From: Actinostola sp. cb2023
Lineage: Eukaryota > Cnidaria > Anthozoa > Actiniaria > Actinostolidae
Assembly: GCA_033675265.1 (NCBI GenBank)
Contig: JAUJYZ010001222.1
Location: 124,001-188,000 of the forward strand
DNA length: 64,000 nucleotides
Reading direction: 5' to 3'
This document shows positions 39,297 through 48,060 of the stretch, piece after piece; position 1 is the stretch's first letter, and each line of letters starts with the position of its first letter. Both the position numbers and the translations under genes were made by a program. A model generated the notes under the pieces. That model was not told where the DNA came from. It did no database searches and was given only the letters and a program-made list of their open reading frames with translations.

Positions 39297-39428
39297 GTAT
39301 CTGCCTGTCTGTCTGTCTGAGACTGGTATTCGTTTGCTTACTAGCTGTTTTGTTTTACTCTTCATTAGGACCTTGTAGGAAAACTTAAGGAAGCCTGCAA
39401 AACACTTGAACGAACGGCGAGCTCTTAA
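28050..39428 (+). CDS. COMMD3: COMM domain-containing protein 3 (Commander/CCC complex subunit)
   Basis: Eight exons with GT-AG borders in consistent phases: 28050-28188, 28400-28511, 28787-28850, 35139-35173, 36656-36716, 37197-37253, 38986-39045 and 39369-39428. They join to 195 residues, the same length as human COMMD3. Recognisable blocks are MELSSLVTEG at the start, TLEDCKWGTDIIEYFTKVYQ (exon 3), YPHIVDVDWRLDYYIK (exon 5), NKPVYLITLKTE (exon 6), FSCSMEQLQ (exon 7) and DLVGKLKEACKTLERTASS (exon 8); the last blocks form the C-terminal COMM dimerisation domain. COMMD3 acts with other COMMD, CCDC22/CCDC93 and retriever proteins in endosomal recycling. Exon 3 has a second identical copy at 34357-34420 on the far side of an inserted LINE, and either copy could be spliced in. 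Confidence 0.95.
28772..29132 (+). repeat. direct repeat 1 flanking the LINE (contains COMMD3 exon 3 and a SINE)
   Basis: This copy and 34340-34685 share about 350 bp with few differences: a short indel around 28865-28885 (ACTAACAGTGGAACC missing in copy 2) and scattered substitutions. Each contains the exon 3 acceptor, the 64-nt exon, its donor and a complete tRNA-derived SINE ending in (GTT)n. The LINE lies exactly between them. Confidence 0.9.
28985..29132 (+). mobile_element. tRNA-derived SINE with (GTT)n tail, copy 1
   Basis: An A-box-like TGGCTCAGCGATTAGAG (28994-29010) and a B-box-like GGTTTAATTCC (29047-29057) have tRNA spacing. They are followed by a short unrelated body (TTTGCACTTGACGAAACC) and a GTT-repeat tail. 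Acceptor-stem pairing is absent, so it is a SINE and not a tRNA gene. Confidence 0.75.
29304..33088 (-). pseudogene. LINE ORF2: AP endonuclease and reverse transcriptase, frameshifted
   Basis: Five collinear minus-strand frames (33088-32744, 32747-31500, 31567-31130, 31137-29938, 29954-29304) together cover one ORF2. The first begins with an endonuclease start (CLSLNVRGLNSARKRRQV, then FLQETYSS). The second has INIYAPNN, GRDFNCAL and the catalytic SDHSAIRLSL end, then the linker and KTPGTDGLTVEFY. RT motifs follow: LIPKKKKN, NWRPISLLN, FLDFEKAFDS, RGVRQGCPLSGTLF and QYADDTTLF. The last frame has CLVCNTSSPHSILHIFVECP, a CCHC knuckle. At least four frameshifts, one from a short tandem repeat near 32745, make it inactive. 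Confidence 0.93.
33354..34244 (-). CDS. LINE ORF1: coiled-coil RNA-binding protein (Transposase_22/L1 ORF1p-like)
   Basis: Intact 296-residue frame from ATG at 34244. A basic, Ser-rich start (RKPRRKRERQQSN) is followed by a long heptad-rich coiled coil (about residues 45-135, with LDKLLPLVSQIVQLQAKVEE). Next is an RRM-like domain starting RRSNLMLFGVKENQ (about 140-220), and a C-terminal domain with ARFSFFQEKKEVFQ and IIEIRKKLWPVLKAAKKE. This is the trimeric nucleic-acid chaperone layout of L1 ORF1p. Its intactness contrasts with the decayed ORF2. Confidence 0.88.
   Translation of the reverse strand: MSENSLALDDKESSNIRKPRRKRERQQSNSSQEPSSPLPQINECECNAALNEINAKLDKLLPLVSQIVQLQAKVEELFKEKIELTKAVEFNNAEIETLKSDVQNLKEQHQNLNNHTRALERTISYTQEQIDKQTARNIKLEAYTRRSNLMLFGVKENQQQARQENTLEALKETLVEELKIPKEKVDSFRFERVHRIPSRPNTNTDHRRPIIARFSFFQEKKEVFQYVKNIHHSSGISIADDFPREIIEIRKKLWPVLKAAKKEKKVAYFKVDRLIIDGCTYYGEETDDLQFYANIM
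34340..34685 (+). repeat. direct repeat 2 flanking the LINE (second COMMD3 exon 3 and SINE)
   Basis: It repeats 28772-29132. The exon copy is 34357-34420, identical in its 64 nt to 28787-28850, with acceptor ATATTTACAG and donor CAG/GTATGTGT intact. Its SINE has A-box TGGCTCAGTGGTTAGAG (34543-34559) and B-box GGTTCAATTCC (34598-34608), closer to the tRNA consensus than in copy 1. Because 64 is not a multiple of 3, using both exon copies would shift the COMMD3 frame. Confidence 0.9.
34722..34857. mobile_element. palindromic MITE with CTTATTGACTGAGT ends
   Basis: ATACTTATTGACTGAGT and ACTCAGTCAATAAGCAT bound a 135-bp unit. Its arms contain AAATATTTGGC/GGCCAAATATTT and the apex reads AACGAGCGCAGCGAGGT. 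A related unit (TTATTGACTGAGT...GGCCGGACGGCCGG) lies at 44420-44482. The flank 34980-35075 shares GCCCGTACGG/TCATATGATAA words with the second locus. Confidence 0.65.
35303..36161 (+). mobile_element. 859-bp TA-flanked element with GACTGATTCCATAAGTC ends
   Basis: GACTGATTCCATAAGT at the left and ACTTATGGAATCAGTC at the right are flanked by TA (35301-35302 and 36162-36163). The subterminal GGTCGCTCAACTAGTGACTTATCAC is imperfectly mirrored near 36085-36115. An internal 75-codon frame from 35550 has no known domain. A truncated inverse copy is at 62907-63500. The structure fits a non-autonomous Tc1/mariner-type element in COMMD3 intron 4. Confidence 0.8.
36772..36946. mobile_element. 175-bp TA-flanked MITE with GACTGTGAACAGTC ends
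   Basis: GACTGTGAACAGTCTGTCC and the mirrored GGATTGTTCACAGCC are flanked by TA. Arms include CCTTTTCCCT/AGGGAAAAGG and GAATCAGTTGC/GCAACTGATTC. The ends are shared with the element at 38020-38328 and the half-element at 44208-44285. It lies in COMMD3 intron 5. Confidence 0.75.
37790..38487. mobile_element. palindromic MITE copy B, interrupted by a second MITE
   Basis: Reverse-orientation copy of 3547-3891. The palindrome with AGATGGTTTT..TGACGTCA arms lies at 37800-37975 and the GAGAGCCAATCAGATTGCGA part at about 38448-38487. Between them sits the TA-flanked element 38020-38328. It lies in COMMD3 intron 6. Confidence 0.75.
38020..38328. mobile_element. 309-bp TA-flanked MITE nested in copy B
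   Basis: GACTGTTAGCAGTCCCCC at the left and GGGGGACTGTTCAGTC at the right are flanked by TA (38018-38019, 38329-38330). Arms CCCTTTTCCCTCCAGACTC/GAGTCTGGAGGGAAAAGGG and ATTGGGGAGAGTTC/GAACTCTCCCCAAT extend far inward. It belongs with 36772-36946. Confidence 0.8.
38700..38884 (-). mobile_element. second tRNA-derived SINE family, minus strand
   Basis: The minus strand reads AAGGCTGGCCGAGTGGTGAA (A-box) and CCCGGGTTCGATTCCCGG (B-box) at tRNA spacing. A body containing CACATGTGATTTGAG and TACTCCGGTTTTCCTCCCTC follows. Acceptor-stem ends do not pair, so it is not a functional tRNA gene. The head looks Leu/Ser-tRNA-like. It lies in COMMD3 intron 6. Confidence 0.75.
39120..39322. repeat. (CTGT)n microsatellite in the last COMMD3 intron
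   Basis: Runs of TCTG/CTGT, densest at 39203-39320, lie 47 bp upstream of exon 8. The Cys/Leu/Ser-Val frames across it are artefacts of the repeat. Confidence 0.95.
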
Positions 39429-39799
39429 CCTTGAAGATTTTACACTAGATTAATAATGCATGTAGTTAAAATACAATGAACGTCTGAACAATACACTTGT
39501 ATTTGTGACAACATTAAAATTCTCTAAATCGATTGTTTGTTCCACCGACAATATCGCTGCGGTGTTGTACTCCAGGCACTGATAACACACCAGCACATCT
39601 ATAAACTGTACATGTATATAGCCGAGTGTATAGGGATAACAGTACACTTTTGGCGTCAGTGACCAGTACATTTGTTGATAAGGACTTGATTATAAGTTTG
39701 TGAAAATAGTTTCCCTGCATATAGTCTACAGAAACATTGATTTTTATATAATAAGGTTATAGTAAATATATGATCAGATTGTTTCGCATAAAGTTATCA

Positions 39800-39805
39800 A
39801 ATAAA
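39800..39805 (+). terminator. AATAAA poly(A) signal downstream of COMMD3
   Basis: First clear AATAAA after the COMMD3 stop, 372 nt downstream, in an AT-rich context with a T/G-rich stretch after it. Confidence 0.5.
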
Positions 39806-39889
39806 GCCTTTTCATCTTGTAGCACTTTACTGCCTTGATTCTTTTTAGTACACATTATCACAAACACATCACTTGCAAATCTGAAGAAT

Positions 39890-41200
39890 AATTGTTTGTT
39901 GAGCGGTTAAACTTAGTTTTCTGATTTGTACCTTGGTAAAAGCGCTCAAACATGTTCTTCAGCAACAACTGTGTGTATTTTAATTATGGTAGTCAAAACC
40001 ATCTTCTATGCGTTACATTATTGGAAAAGCTCTTCAAACATAAATGCACAGATACATACATGTACCTCTGAGTTGCTACAGTATTCGAACGATCTTCTAT
40101 GCGTTACTTAATTTTCTGGAAAAGCTCTTCAAACACAAACGCACAGATACCTTAGTGTTAGTATTGCAACGATCTTCTATGCGTTATACTTTTCTGGAAA
40201 AGCTCTTCAAACATAAACGCACAGATACCTCTGTGTTGCTACAGTATTGCAACGATCTTCTATGCGTTATACTTTTCTGGAAAAGCTCTTCAAACACCTT
40301 AGTGTTAGTATTGCAACGACCTTCTATGCGTTATACTTTTCTGGAAAAGCTCTTCTCATACTCATTAATTATTCATGAGGTAACCAGCCAACCAGGTGCC
40401 CCCAATTTAGTCACATGATGGACCTGGATACCCCGGAAAGTACTGGCGAGAGTAACTGGAAATGTTTCCAGTTACTGGAAAAATTGTTTTCCAGTACTGG
40501 AAACATTTCCAAACGTACTTATCATCGATTAGAACTAATCGTCCGTCTCATGACTGTACATGAGTTCTTATCCCTCATAATAATCATTCTGGGAAAGCTC
40601 TTCGATTTAATCTAAACGCATACTACTCAAGATACCTCTGTGACTCTGCGCTACAGCATATGCAAAGACCGGAATTCTTGCTTTTCTGGGCTAAAAACTT
40701 GGAACTCTTTATTTATTGCCTTTAGGCCATTGCATGTAATAATTAATGAGTATGAGAAGTCGTTCCAAAGCCTCGAATTCGGACTAGACGGGGTTTCCAG
40801 TCCTCGGCTTCGCCTCGGACTGGAAACCCCGTCTAGTCCTCATTCTCGGCAAACATTACTTCAAACATAAACGCACAGATACCTCTGTGTTGCTACAGTA
40901 TTGCAACGATCTTCTATGCGTTATACTTTTCTGGAAAAGCTCTTCAGACACAAACGCACAGATACCTCTGTGTTGCTACAGTATTCAAACGATATCTTCT
41001 ATGCGTTACTTTTCTGGAAAAGCTCTTCAAACATAAACGCACAGATACCTCTGTGTTGCTACAGTATTGCAACGATCTTCTATGCGTTACTTTTCTGGAA
41101 CTAGAAGCTCTTCAAACGTAAACGCACAGATACCTCTGTGTTGCTACAGTATTCAAACGATCTTCTATGCGTTACGTTTCTGGAAAAGCTCTTCAAAGTA
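39890..41200. repeat. interrupted tandem array of an approximately 80-bp unit
   Basis: Units built on AACGATCTTCTATGCGTTA, TTTCTGGAAAAGCTCTTC, AAACATAAACGCACAGATAC and CTCTGTGTTGCTACAGTATT recur about five times at 39994-40350 and about five times at 40862-41195. Between them, 40360-40860 holds nested small palindromes: GGAAATGTTTCCAGTTACTG with its mirror, and CGGGGTTTCCAGTCC/GGACTGGAAACCCCG around CTCGGCTTCGCCTCGG. The first 60 bp (39890-39952) matches one arm of the palindrome at 48939-49074. Confidence 0.85.
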
Positions 41201-42250
41201 AGAAAATTCATGGACGATACGACCTTCTGCTGCTGCAATTTTCTAAAAAAATGCATGAATTTATATTATTACTATTATTGAAAGAAGATATTTGTGTGTA
41301 TTTAATACTCAAGTATGTTAAGGCTTGGTTCAAGCCCAAAAACGAGAAAAAAATGTAAAAAATCATAATGTCACTTCCTTTTTACCAAACATTACGAAAC
41401 TTAGCACAGCCATAGAGTTCGACATCCTTAATTGATTGAAGTCGACAAAATACCAAAAAAACTGAAGACGTGATTAACCACGTGACAACAATCTTTGAAA
41501 ATTTACTTTAAAATGCGGTCGCGGTTTTAAGAACAGTTAAAAAACAAACAATTGCATATGTTGTCAATGCTAGTTCTCTACACAACTACGTTTGGAAAAC
41601 TTGTCTCTGATTTCTCTTAAGAGAGATATTTACGAAAATAGGTCACGTGACCATTTAGCCAGAATACGTTTTCTCAATTTTCTCGATAACTAAAACTATG
41701 GGACAGGTTTTCCAAACGCTATCTTATTTCATTAGTTGTCCTTAATGTTGTAGCATATAAACTATTTCAGCATAACTTAAACTCGCGACCGCATATTTGA
41801 AAAACGAAATTTCACATGCCTAGGTCACGTGACCACTTGACGTCAGTATTTTTAGGACTAAATCATCAAACATCTTGAATATAATCTTATGCCTAAATAT
41901 CAATGCCATAGAAATGAATCGTGGGGAATGCAAAAATTAAACGTGATTTTGAGTGATGGCTTCATGAACGCGGGCCAGGCCTTAACATACTTGAGTAGCG
42001 TGATCTCATTATATCGGTAATGTTATTAGCAACTATTACAAGAGGATCAGTAGACTTGATATCAGTAGATTGGTAAATCGCTTGTTGTTCGGCTAGTGTC
42101 GGGGCCTGAAGATGATTGTGATTGATGTGCTGTTTTGTTCGATGCTTCTATGTTTATTGTCGTAGTCAGTATTTGCTCTCTTAAATTACACATCAATTCC
42201 AAATGTATAAAAGCAATTAAGCTATTGTCAATATAGCCATCTGTTTCCTC
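41200..42250. other. intergenic stretch, no gene recognised
   Basis: AT-rich DNA with several CACGTGA words (41479, 41644, 41826) and GCGGTCGCGGTTT near 41515, mirrored loosely by AACTCGCGACCGC near 41790. It may be a decayed inverted-repeat element; no coding signal is seen. Confidence 0.35.
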
Positions 42251-42253
42251 ACC

Positions 42254-42550
42254 TTGTTTTTAACTCCGAAAACCCCAAAGGACGAAGACGGAAAACCTAG
42301 GAAATATAGACTTTCCCACATTTGCTTCGATGACCAACGTAACGAACAATGGCTTGACCGAAGCCAAGTTTGGGGTAGAAAATATACAGTAAAATGTATG
42401 GAAATGTCTACCCCAGTCTCAACCTGGTGCTATTTAATATTTGTGGGCATTGGAACAGTATGCGGGAAAGGTCTTTTGTCTTTCCTTGGCTTTGAGAAAG
42501 TACAGATTCTACCTAATACAACACCAAAGAAAAGAAAGATAACTTTTTAA
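42254..42550 (+). other. unidentified 98-codon open frame, possible terminal exon
   Basis: The frame is open from about 42254 to a TAA at 42548-42550 and reads KYRLSHICFDDQRNEQWLDR and then SQVWGRKYTVKCMEM. The end, PKKRKITF, is lysine-rich and resembles a nuclear localisation sequence. Composition looks protein-like, but no family is recognised and the start is a non-ATG codon with no clear acceptor. It could be a host exon or a transposon relic. Confidence 0.3.
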
Positions 42551-42599
42551 AAAATTGGTAAAATCACCGAAAGGCATAAAATACATATAATGCATCATA

Positions 42600-42850
42600 A
42601 TGAAGCTTAGCATTAACTAGACGCTCTAAATACTAGCGTGAAGTCGGGCTTCTAACTGAAATGTAGCCTATTTGAACTAAATAGAGATATCTTAGTGCGA
42701 TCGTTGCGTGACTCGGTAGAAGATCCTTTCCTTGAAATTTCAGTACTGATTTCACAAACTCAGCGAATCATGAATGACAATGACATAGTTTATTTGGTAC
42801 CATAAATATATCCATACCAAATACAAATATAAATAAACTAGACATCGATA
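42600..42850. repeat. fragment related to the TTAA element at 24369-25743
   Basis: CTAGACGCTC, AGTCGGGCTTCT, TAGCCTATTTGAACTAAATA and CACAAACTCAGCGAATCATG with AATGACAATGACATAG all recur in the same order as in 24840-25400. Confidence 0.75.
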
Positions 42851-43024
42851 CGTGATCCAGTATGGTGACTCGAACAATCATGAACAATATTTCCTGCATT
42901 CTGGGCATTCAAATCAGTGATTTACTTACAACTGCATGAACCGATTTCAAAACTCAGCCATAAAGATTTATTAGTCAGTGTTATAAGCTTACCACAACAC
43001 ACAATTACAGCCGTACAAAATAGA

Positions 43025-43275
43025 AGTTTCATACTGGGAGGCTAGGCTCCACCCTTATCATTTTTACATACCATTTTGACAAGAAAGGTAACCCTTTTGT
43101 ATATACCTTCCATGGAAATGGTATTCCTTTCACATGCTGTAATGACAAAGGAAATATACCCTTTTATATATACGTATACAGTCTGGAAAAGATACCCCTT
43201 TGGGGCGGAGCCTTCCCGTATACCGTATAATCCATTATAGGGAGTACCATCCCCCCTGTCTATAATCTTAAGGTA
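43025..43275. repeat. dispersed repeat with GGGAGTACCATCCCCCC-type end
   Basis: Clusters of ACCCCTTTTATATATAC and GGGGCGGAGCCTTCCCGTAT, plus TTATAGGGAGTACCATCC, resemble repeats I associate with coral genomes. The minus-strand frame across it has no recognisable domain. Confidence 0.4.
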
Positions 43276-43282
43276 TTTATAA

Positions 43283-43588
43283 GTCAGAGACAAATCCTAT
43301 AAAGAATTAATATCCCCCCTGCCTGTTGGTCTAGTAGGTTCTTCTGCATGCTGCATCCACACTGACTATGCAGTGGGTTTGCCAAAAGACTTTGCGCTCG
43401 AGCAAGCACCTTGGAAGAATGTAGGTCGCTGCTACAAGAATATAAATTCTACGACAGGCAACCACATCGAAGATTCAGTCAACGTAACAGCGCTAGAATG
43501 GAGACCAGTCAATACAAACGTGACAGCTTACATTGATCTACCTGTTGGACTAAAGAAGGAGAGAAATCTAGATTTGTTCAAAGGATAG
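43283..43588 (+). other. unidentified 101-codon open frame, possible terminal exon
   Basis: After an acceptor-like TTTATAAG the frame is open to TAG at 43586-43588. It contains CCIHTDYAVGLPKDFALEQA, three N-x-T sites (NST, NVT twice) and ALEWRPVNTNVTAYIDLPVG. The glycosylation sites and cysteines suggest a secreted or extracellular domain. No family is recognised and no preceding exon was found, so it may be an isolated gene fragment. Confidence 0.35.
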
Positions 43589-43794
43589 AGTATTTCACAA
43601 TAAACTATGTACGTACGTACATCAGGATGTCGTACTACAAATAAAGGCCTTATGCATGTGTGTTCGATGTACATTATGAATCACAAAATTTAAATACAAA
43701 AATTAATTCTTTTGAAAAATGGATTCCTCGTGTAGGTGTGAGTGTGGGTGGGTTTTTGCTGACTGCATGGACGACTCTGAACAGCTGGCGCCCA

Positions 43795-44118
43795 ATTCAT
43801 GCAAACCAAGAGACCATTATACACCTATTCCAAAAATCGTTGTTCCCGCCGAAAACAGTGACGACCGCAAAGGGCATTGGGACTTTCTTCTTATTCATTT
43901 ATTCATCCGTAGACATTTTGACAACATGCATTTTCAAATGGCCAAATAGTTCCAAATGATTGCTATTCAACGCTCGTAGGGATAACTCAGTCAAGTACCA
44001 CGGATAAATTAATTAATTGGGAGATTCCCAAAGTCCTTTGCGGTCGTCAGCTTCTTGCTTGTTGCTTTCGGCCCGGACAACGATATTTGGAATAGGTGTA
44101 TGTTGGTCTCTTGATGCA
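43795..44118. repeat. foldback repeat with GACGACCGCAAAG arms
   Basis: ACCAAGAGACCATTATACAC followed by CTATTCCAAAAATCGTTGT is mirrored at 44030-44118. GCAACAAGC-type words link it to the inverted pair at 47309-47580, so it is one dispersed family. Confidence 0.55.
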
Positions 44119-44199
44119 AATCCATTTGCATGATGTGACTGATGGACAGTGTCTGGTCTCCTCATGCCATGCATGTCAGTCAGGCTACGTGTACCGACT

Positions 44200-44490
44200 C
44201 AAACACCTAGACTGTGAAAAGTTCGTCGACGACGAGTTTCGGTGGACCCGAACGCGCGGAGAATGGTGGCGAGTTTGAGGCGGAGAGAGGAGAGAGGAAA
44301 CTTCCGCTTTTAACCCAATGGGGGTGAGGGTGAGTCACGGCTTTGTGATCGAGGTAAATGTTGTCGCGCGCTTTTTAACCATTGGTAAAAGAAGGTCGGG
44401 TGGGTCATATGATAAAATGCTTATTGACTGAGTTAGGTCGGGCCGGACGGCCGGGTCATGTGACCTACTCCGTCAATAAACGGGCTCCTA
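44200..44490. repeat. MITE fragments (GACTGTGAA half-element and TTATTGACTGAGT unit)
   Basis: TAGACTGTGAAAAGTTC with GAACGCGCGGAGAATGG (44208-44265) matches one half of 36772-36946. CATATGATAAAATGC, TTATTGACTGAGTTAGG and GGCCGGACGGCCGGG (44405-44482) match the family at 34722. Confidence 0.6.
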
Positions 44491-44494
44491 CTTG

Positions 44495-45855
44495 TACATA
44501 ATAATGTGCAATAATGTGAAGTGAGGCAACGCAACAGAGACCAGCGGTTGAACTAGTTTAGAATGCGTTACTGCTACATCGTACCTGTCTTACAGCTATA
44601 GGATATGTTCAATAAGTTTTCTTCAGCACACACGGTTCTGGTGCGTAGGAGACCAGTTACATGCAAATTTACCCTCGAAAAGGCGGCAACGGTAGACAGC
44701 GCCGACGATAGCCTATAGTGGTAGAGAGTAATGTCACATACGTATACGGCCTAGGATCCGACTTTACTCTCCCTCTTTGACTGCGAAGCTGATTGTGATA
44801 GCTCTGAGTGACTCAGCAATGCGTCTGGGTGTATGGGCCATTTTTTTGTGTTTTACGTAAAATTGCCTAATTATCTCGGTCCGGTTGTCACTTTTTTTTC
44901 TCGTCTCTATCCTTTCATTATTTGTTTTCTTTGCCCTTGTTTACTTCTAGTCTTTTATGTTTTATTTCAGCCCTAAGTTTTAACTTAAAATTTATCTTTG
45001 CTCAGCCTCTCTCAAGAACAGACCGACTTATAATAATAATTTATTTCTTAAAAACGCATTTCATAAAAACTCAGTCCAAACCTCTCTCGGCCAGATCAGA
45101 CCGCTCAGCTGTCCCAATTTATTGATCAATTTTGTCATATTTTGCGTTCTTTCTTGACCTATATTTTACCTCAAAATGACGCACGAGTGGAATAAAATTT
45201 ATTCTACGTTTCCTTCCCATGCCCAATGCAGCCGTGCTCGTAATACAAGTGACGCCCTGGGATATCCCATAAACCATTGCAGGAGGGGAGGGAAGCGTTG
45301 CGTGACGACACTAAGAAGGAGGCTACATTGGATACGAAACACAATTAATCCTTTTTTAATATTTTACATGTTTTTACTGATACTAAATTACAACACGTAT
45401 GTTCCTTAGAAATTCAAGGCAACTACCCATCACTCCCCCCTGGTTTCAAAAGTTCTCCATAGAGGGGAGGAGTGGGTAACTTCTAATTATTGGTAAAACA
45501 TTTCATCAAAAATGCAAATATCTCATAAAAAGAGTTGCATAAGAAGATATATGGTGCACAACACTCAACTCAACTTCGTTTATCAAAAGGAATGCTGTAT
45601 CAGAACAGTTAGTAGAAACATATCTACCCTATCCCTAGCCTGCAAAGGGCATGCAGCCACTTTTTGATGCTCGCGCAACAGGGATCACAAATTAAGCGGC
45701 TGCCCTTTGCAGGCTACCCTATCTCATAGAATAGGATACATCACACAATGCAACATTTTGCCAGCAATGACATACTTGCAGTGTCTGCCTCTTGCAATTT
45801 GTTACATGCATGCAATATTGCAGAAGTAGAATCATATTGTATGCGGCTTGTTCAC
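44495..45855. other. intergenic stretch, no gene recognised
   Basis: Mixed sequence with short frames only. AGCCTGCAAAGGGC at 45639 is mirrored by GCCCTTTGCAGGCT at 45701, a small inverted repeat. No other structure was identified. Confidence 0.4.
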
Positions 45856-45860
45856 AACAA

Positions 45861-46183
45861 AATAGGCGACTTGCACTAAGAGGTCACGTGACCCCAACAC
45901 CCTTAACTGAAATCGAATAGCAGTGTCAAAATGAACTCCAGAAATGAAAAGAGCAACTCGAAATTAGTAAAAGGGCGAAGTTTCAGCGCATAATGTCTGA
46001 CACAGGAGAAATGACAAAAATAAATAAAATGGATCTTTTCTAAGATTTTGTTTGGAAAATGCATTGGATGGCACGGCTGCATTTTCCGAACAAAATCTTA
46101 GAAAACGATGAATTTCAATTTGACATTGCTGTTCGATTTAAGGGTGTTGGGGTCACGTGACCTCTTAGTGCAAGTCGCCTATT
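45861..46183. mobile_element. 323-bp MITE with AATAGGCGACTTGCAC ends
   Basis: AATAGGCGACTTGCACTAAG and its mirror at the right end have arms of about 70 bp containing GGTCACGTGACC and CCAACACCCTTAA. A second inner inverted pair (CTAAGATTTTGTT/AACAAAATCTTAG) lies near 46040-46105. Confidence 0.8.
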
Positions 46184-46425
46184 GCAGGGGAATTGGACAC
46201 ATCCTGTCATTATTGCTGGATTGCATGTGACGTCATGGAGGCCATGTTGGTGCCCGATAACAAAGCATTTCTCATTAGCTTCTCTTGTACATGTTTGTAC
46301 CACCAACGTAACCACTGCATCTCAGTGTACTTTAAGTCTCCAAGGATTGATTGCAAACCAGCAATAAACATTCCTCCAGACCTTCGTTTCTTCTCAAAAG
46401 AAATGTTGAATCTATGTTGAAGCAA

Positions 46426-46813
46426 AGTTTAAACACGAAACCGCGCTATAAAAGGGACTGGACCGCCTTCATTTCACACCTTTCCAGCTCAGTTGAATCA
46501 ATTTGAAATGGTGGAGTAACATCTTCGTATTCATGTCGTATTGAACGACTCAAAGTTCATAATTATTATTCAACTGGACTTCGATAAAACTGAGCTAAAT
46601 ATCAATATTTTCAAAACTGATCATTCAAAACTAATAACAAGATTTTGAAAATGAGTTATTGATGTTATTAAAAGAACGAAGAAAGTCAACAATTTGAAAT
46701 TCAAATTTTTGAATTTAAATTTCGCGCCCATTGACAGTACGATGGTGACTGACAACTGAAGGTGTTAGCTGCCTGGCACAGGCCCTTTTATAGCGCGGTT
46801 TCGTGTTTAAACT
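46426..46813. mobile_element. 388-bp MITE with AGTTTAAACACGAAACCGCG ends
   Basis: AGTTTAAACACGAAACCGCG followed by CTATAAAAGGG is mirrored by CCCTTTTATAG and CGCGGTTTCGTGTTTAAACT. The interior is AT-rich without coding capacity. A CAACATTGTTGAA-rich repeat follows at 46830-46960. Confidence 0.8.
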
Positions 46814-46961
46814 CTTTTAAACTTCATTCAACATTGATTCAACACGTTTCAACACCTTCTTAATTCAACATTGTTGAAAGCGGGTGGCAAACCGTTTCAA
46901 CATCGCTATTCAACAAAATCGAACGAATGTTGAAGACAATGTTGAATCCGTTTGCCAACAG

Positions 46962-48060
46962 AGCGTAATAAGACCCTCGATGACGTCACTTGTTTGTGTC
47001 ACGATCTGCTGACTCACGGGGAAATGAAATACTGAGAAAATAAAAAAAACTTCAGCGAAATATGTCGTTTTAAAAATATAGCCGTGGCATAACACAGATC
47101 CTTAGGCCGGTACAATAAACAAAAATCATTGGATACTAAAATTAGATTGTAAACAAAAGGTATATTTTAGAACAATAGAATCCGATGGCTTCGGGCGCCG
47201 ATGGCTTCGGGCTCCGTACCGGCATGACGTACGTCACCTCTCAGGGGATTTGCACCGGTGGTACCGGTACGCTCCTGGCGCAGGACCGCCATTTCATATA
47301 CACCTATTTCAACAAACGTTGTCGCGTTCAAAGCAACAAGCGTCAAGCCGAGACCGAAGTGAATTCTTGTTTTGTACTGGAAATTATTTAAATCGCAATT
47401 GTTTCTTTTAGGACTAATTACAAAATGTGAACATCTTCACGTGCTTGTTTGCATATCACACTTCATTCCATAGAAAATAGGTCCGTGATTTGAATAATTT
47501 ACCAACACAAAACCAGCATTCACTTCGGTCTTGGCTTGACGCTTGTTGCTTTGAACGCGACAACGTTAGTTGAAATAGGTATATACTGTCTTTTGCTCGA
47601 TAGCGTAATAAGACCCTCGATGACGTCACTTGTTTGTGTCACGATCTACTGACTCACGGAAAAATGAAATACTGAGAAAATTAAAAAAAACTTCAGCGAA
47701 ATATGTCGTTTTAAAAATATAGCCGTGGCATAACACAGATCCTTAGGCCGGTACAATAAACAAAAATCATTGGATACTAAAAATAGATTGTAAAAAAAAG
47801 GTATATTTTAGAACAATAGAATCCAATGGCTTCGGGCGCCGATGGCTTCGGGCTCCGATGGCTGCGGGCGCCGATGGCTTCGGGCTCCGATGGCTTCGGG
47901 CTCCGATGGCTTCGGGCTCCGTACCGGCATGACGTCACCTCTCAGGGGATTTGCACCGGTGGTACCGGTACGCTCCTGGCGCAGAACCGCCATTTCATAT
48001 CTACTGTCTTTTGCTCGATAGCGTCATAATGACTTGTCTTCGACGCTCGGCTGACATACT
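46962..48060. repeat. local duplication (about 330 bp) plus 16-bp minisatellite
   Basis: AGCGTAATAAGACCCTCGAT with the following 300 bp occurs at 46964-47290 and again at 47603-48000. Between the copies, GTTGTCGCGTTCAAAGCAAC (from 47319) is mirrored at about 47550-47570. Inside the second copy a 16-bp unit, GATGGCTTCGGGCTCC, is expanded to about six copies (47826-47925), against about two in the first. Both copies end in TTGCACCGGTGGTACCGG. Confidence 0.85.

Noticed and set aside
39024..39388. Cys/Leu/Ser/Val-rich frames that look like a cysteine-rich secreted protein
   Set aside because: Translation of (CTGT)n inside a COMMD3 intron.
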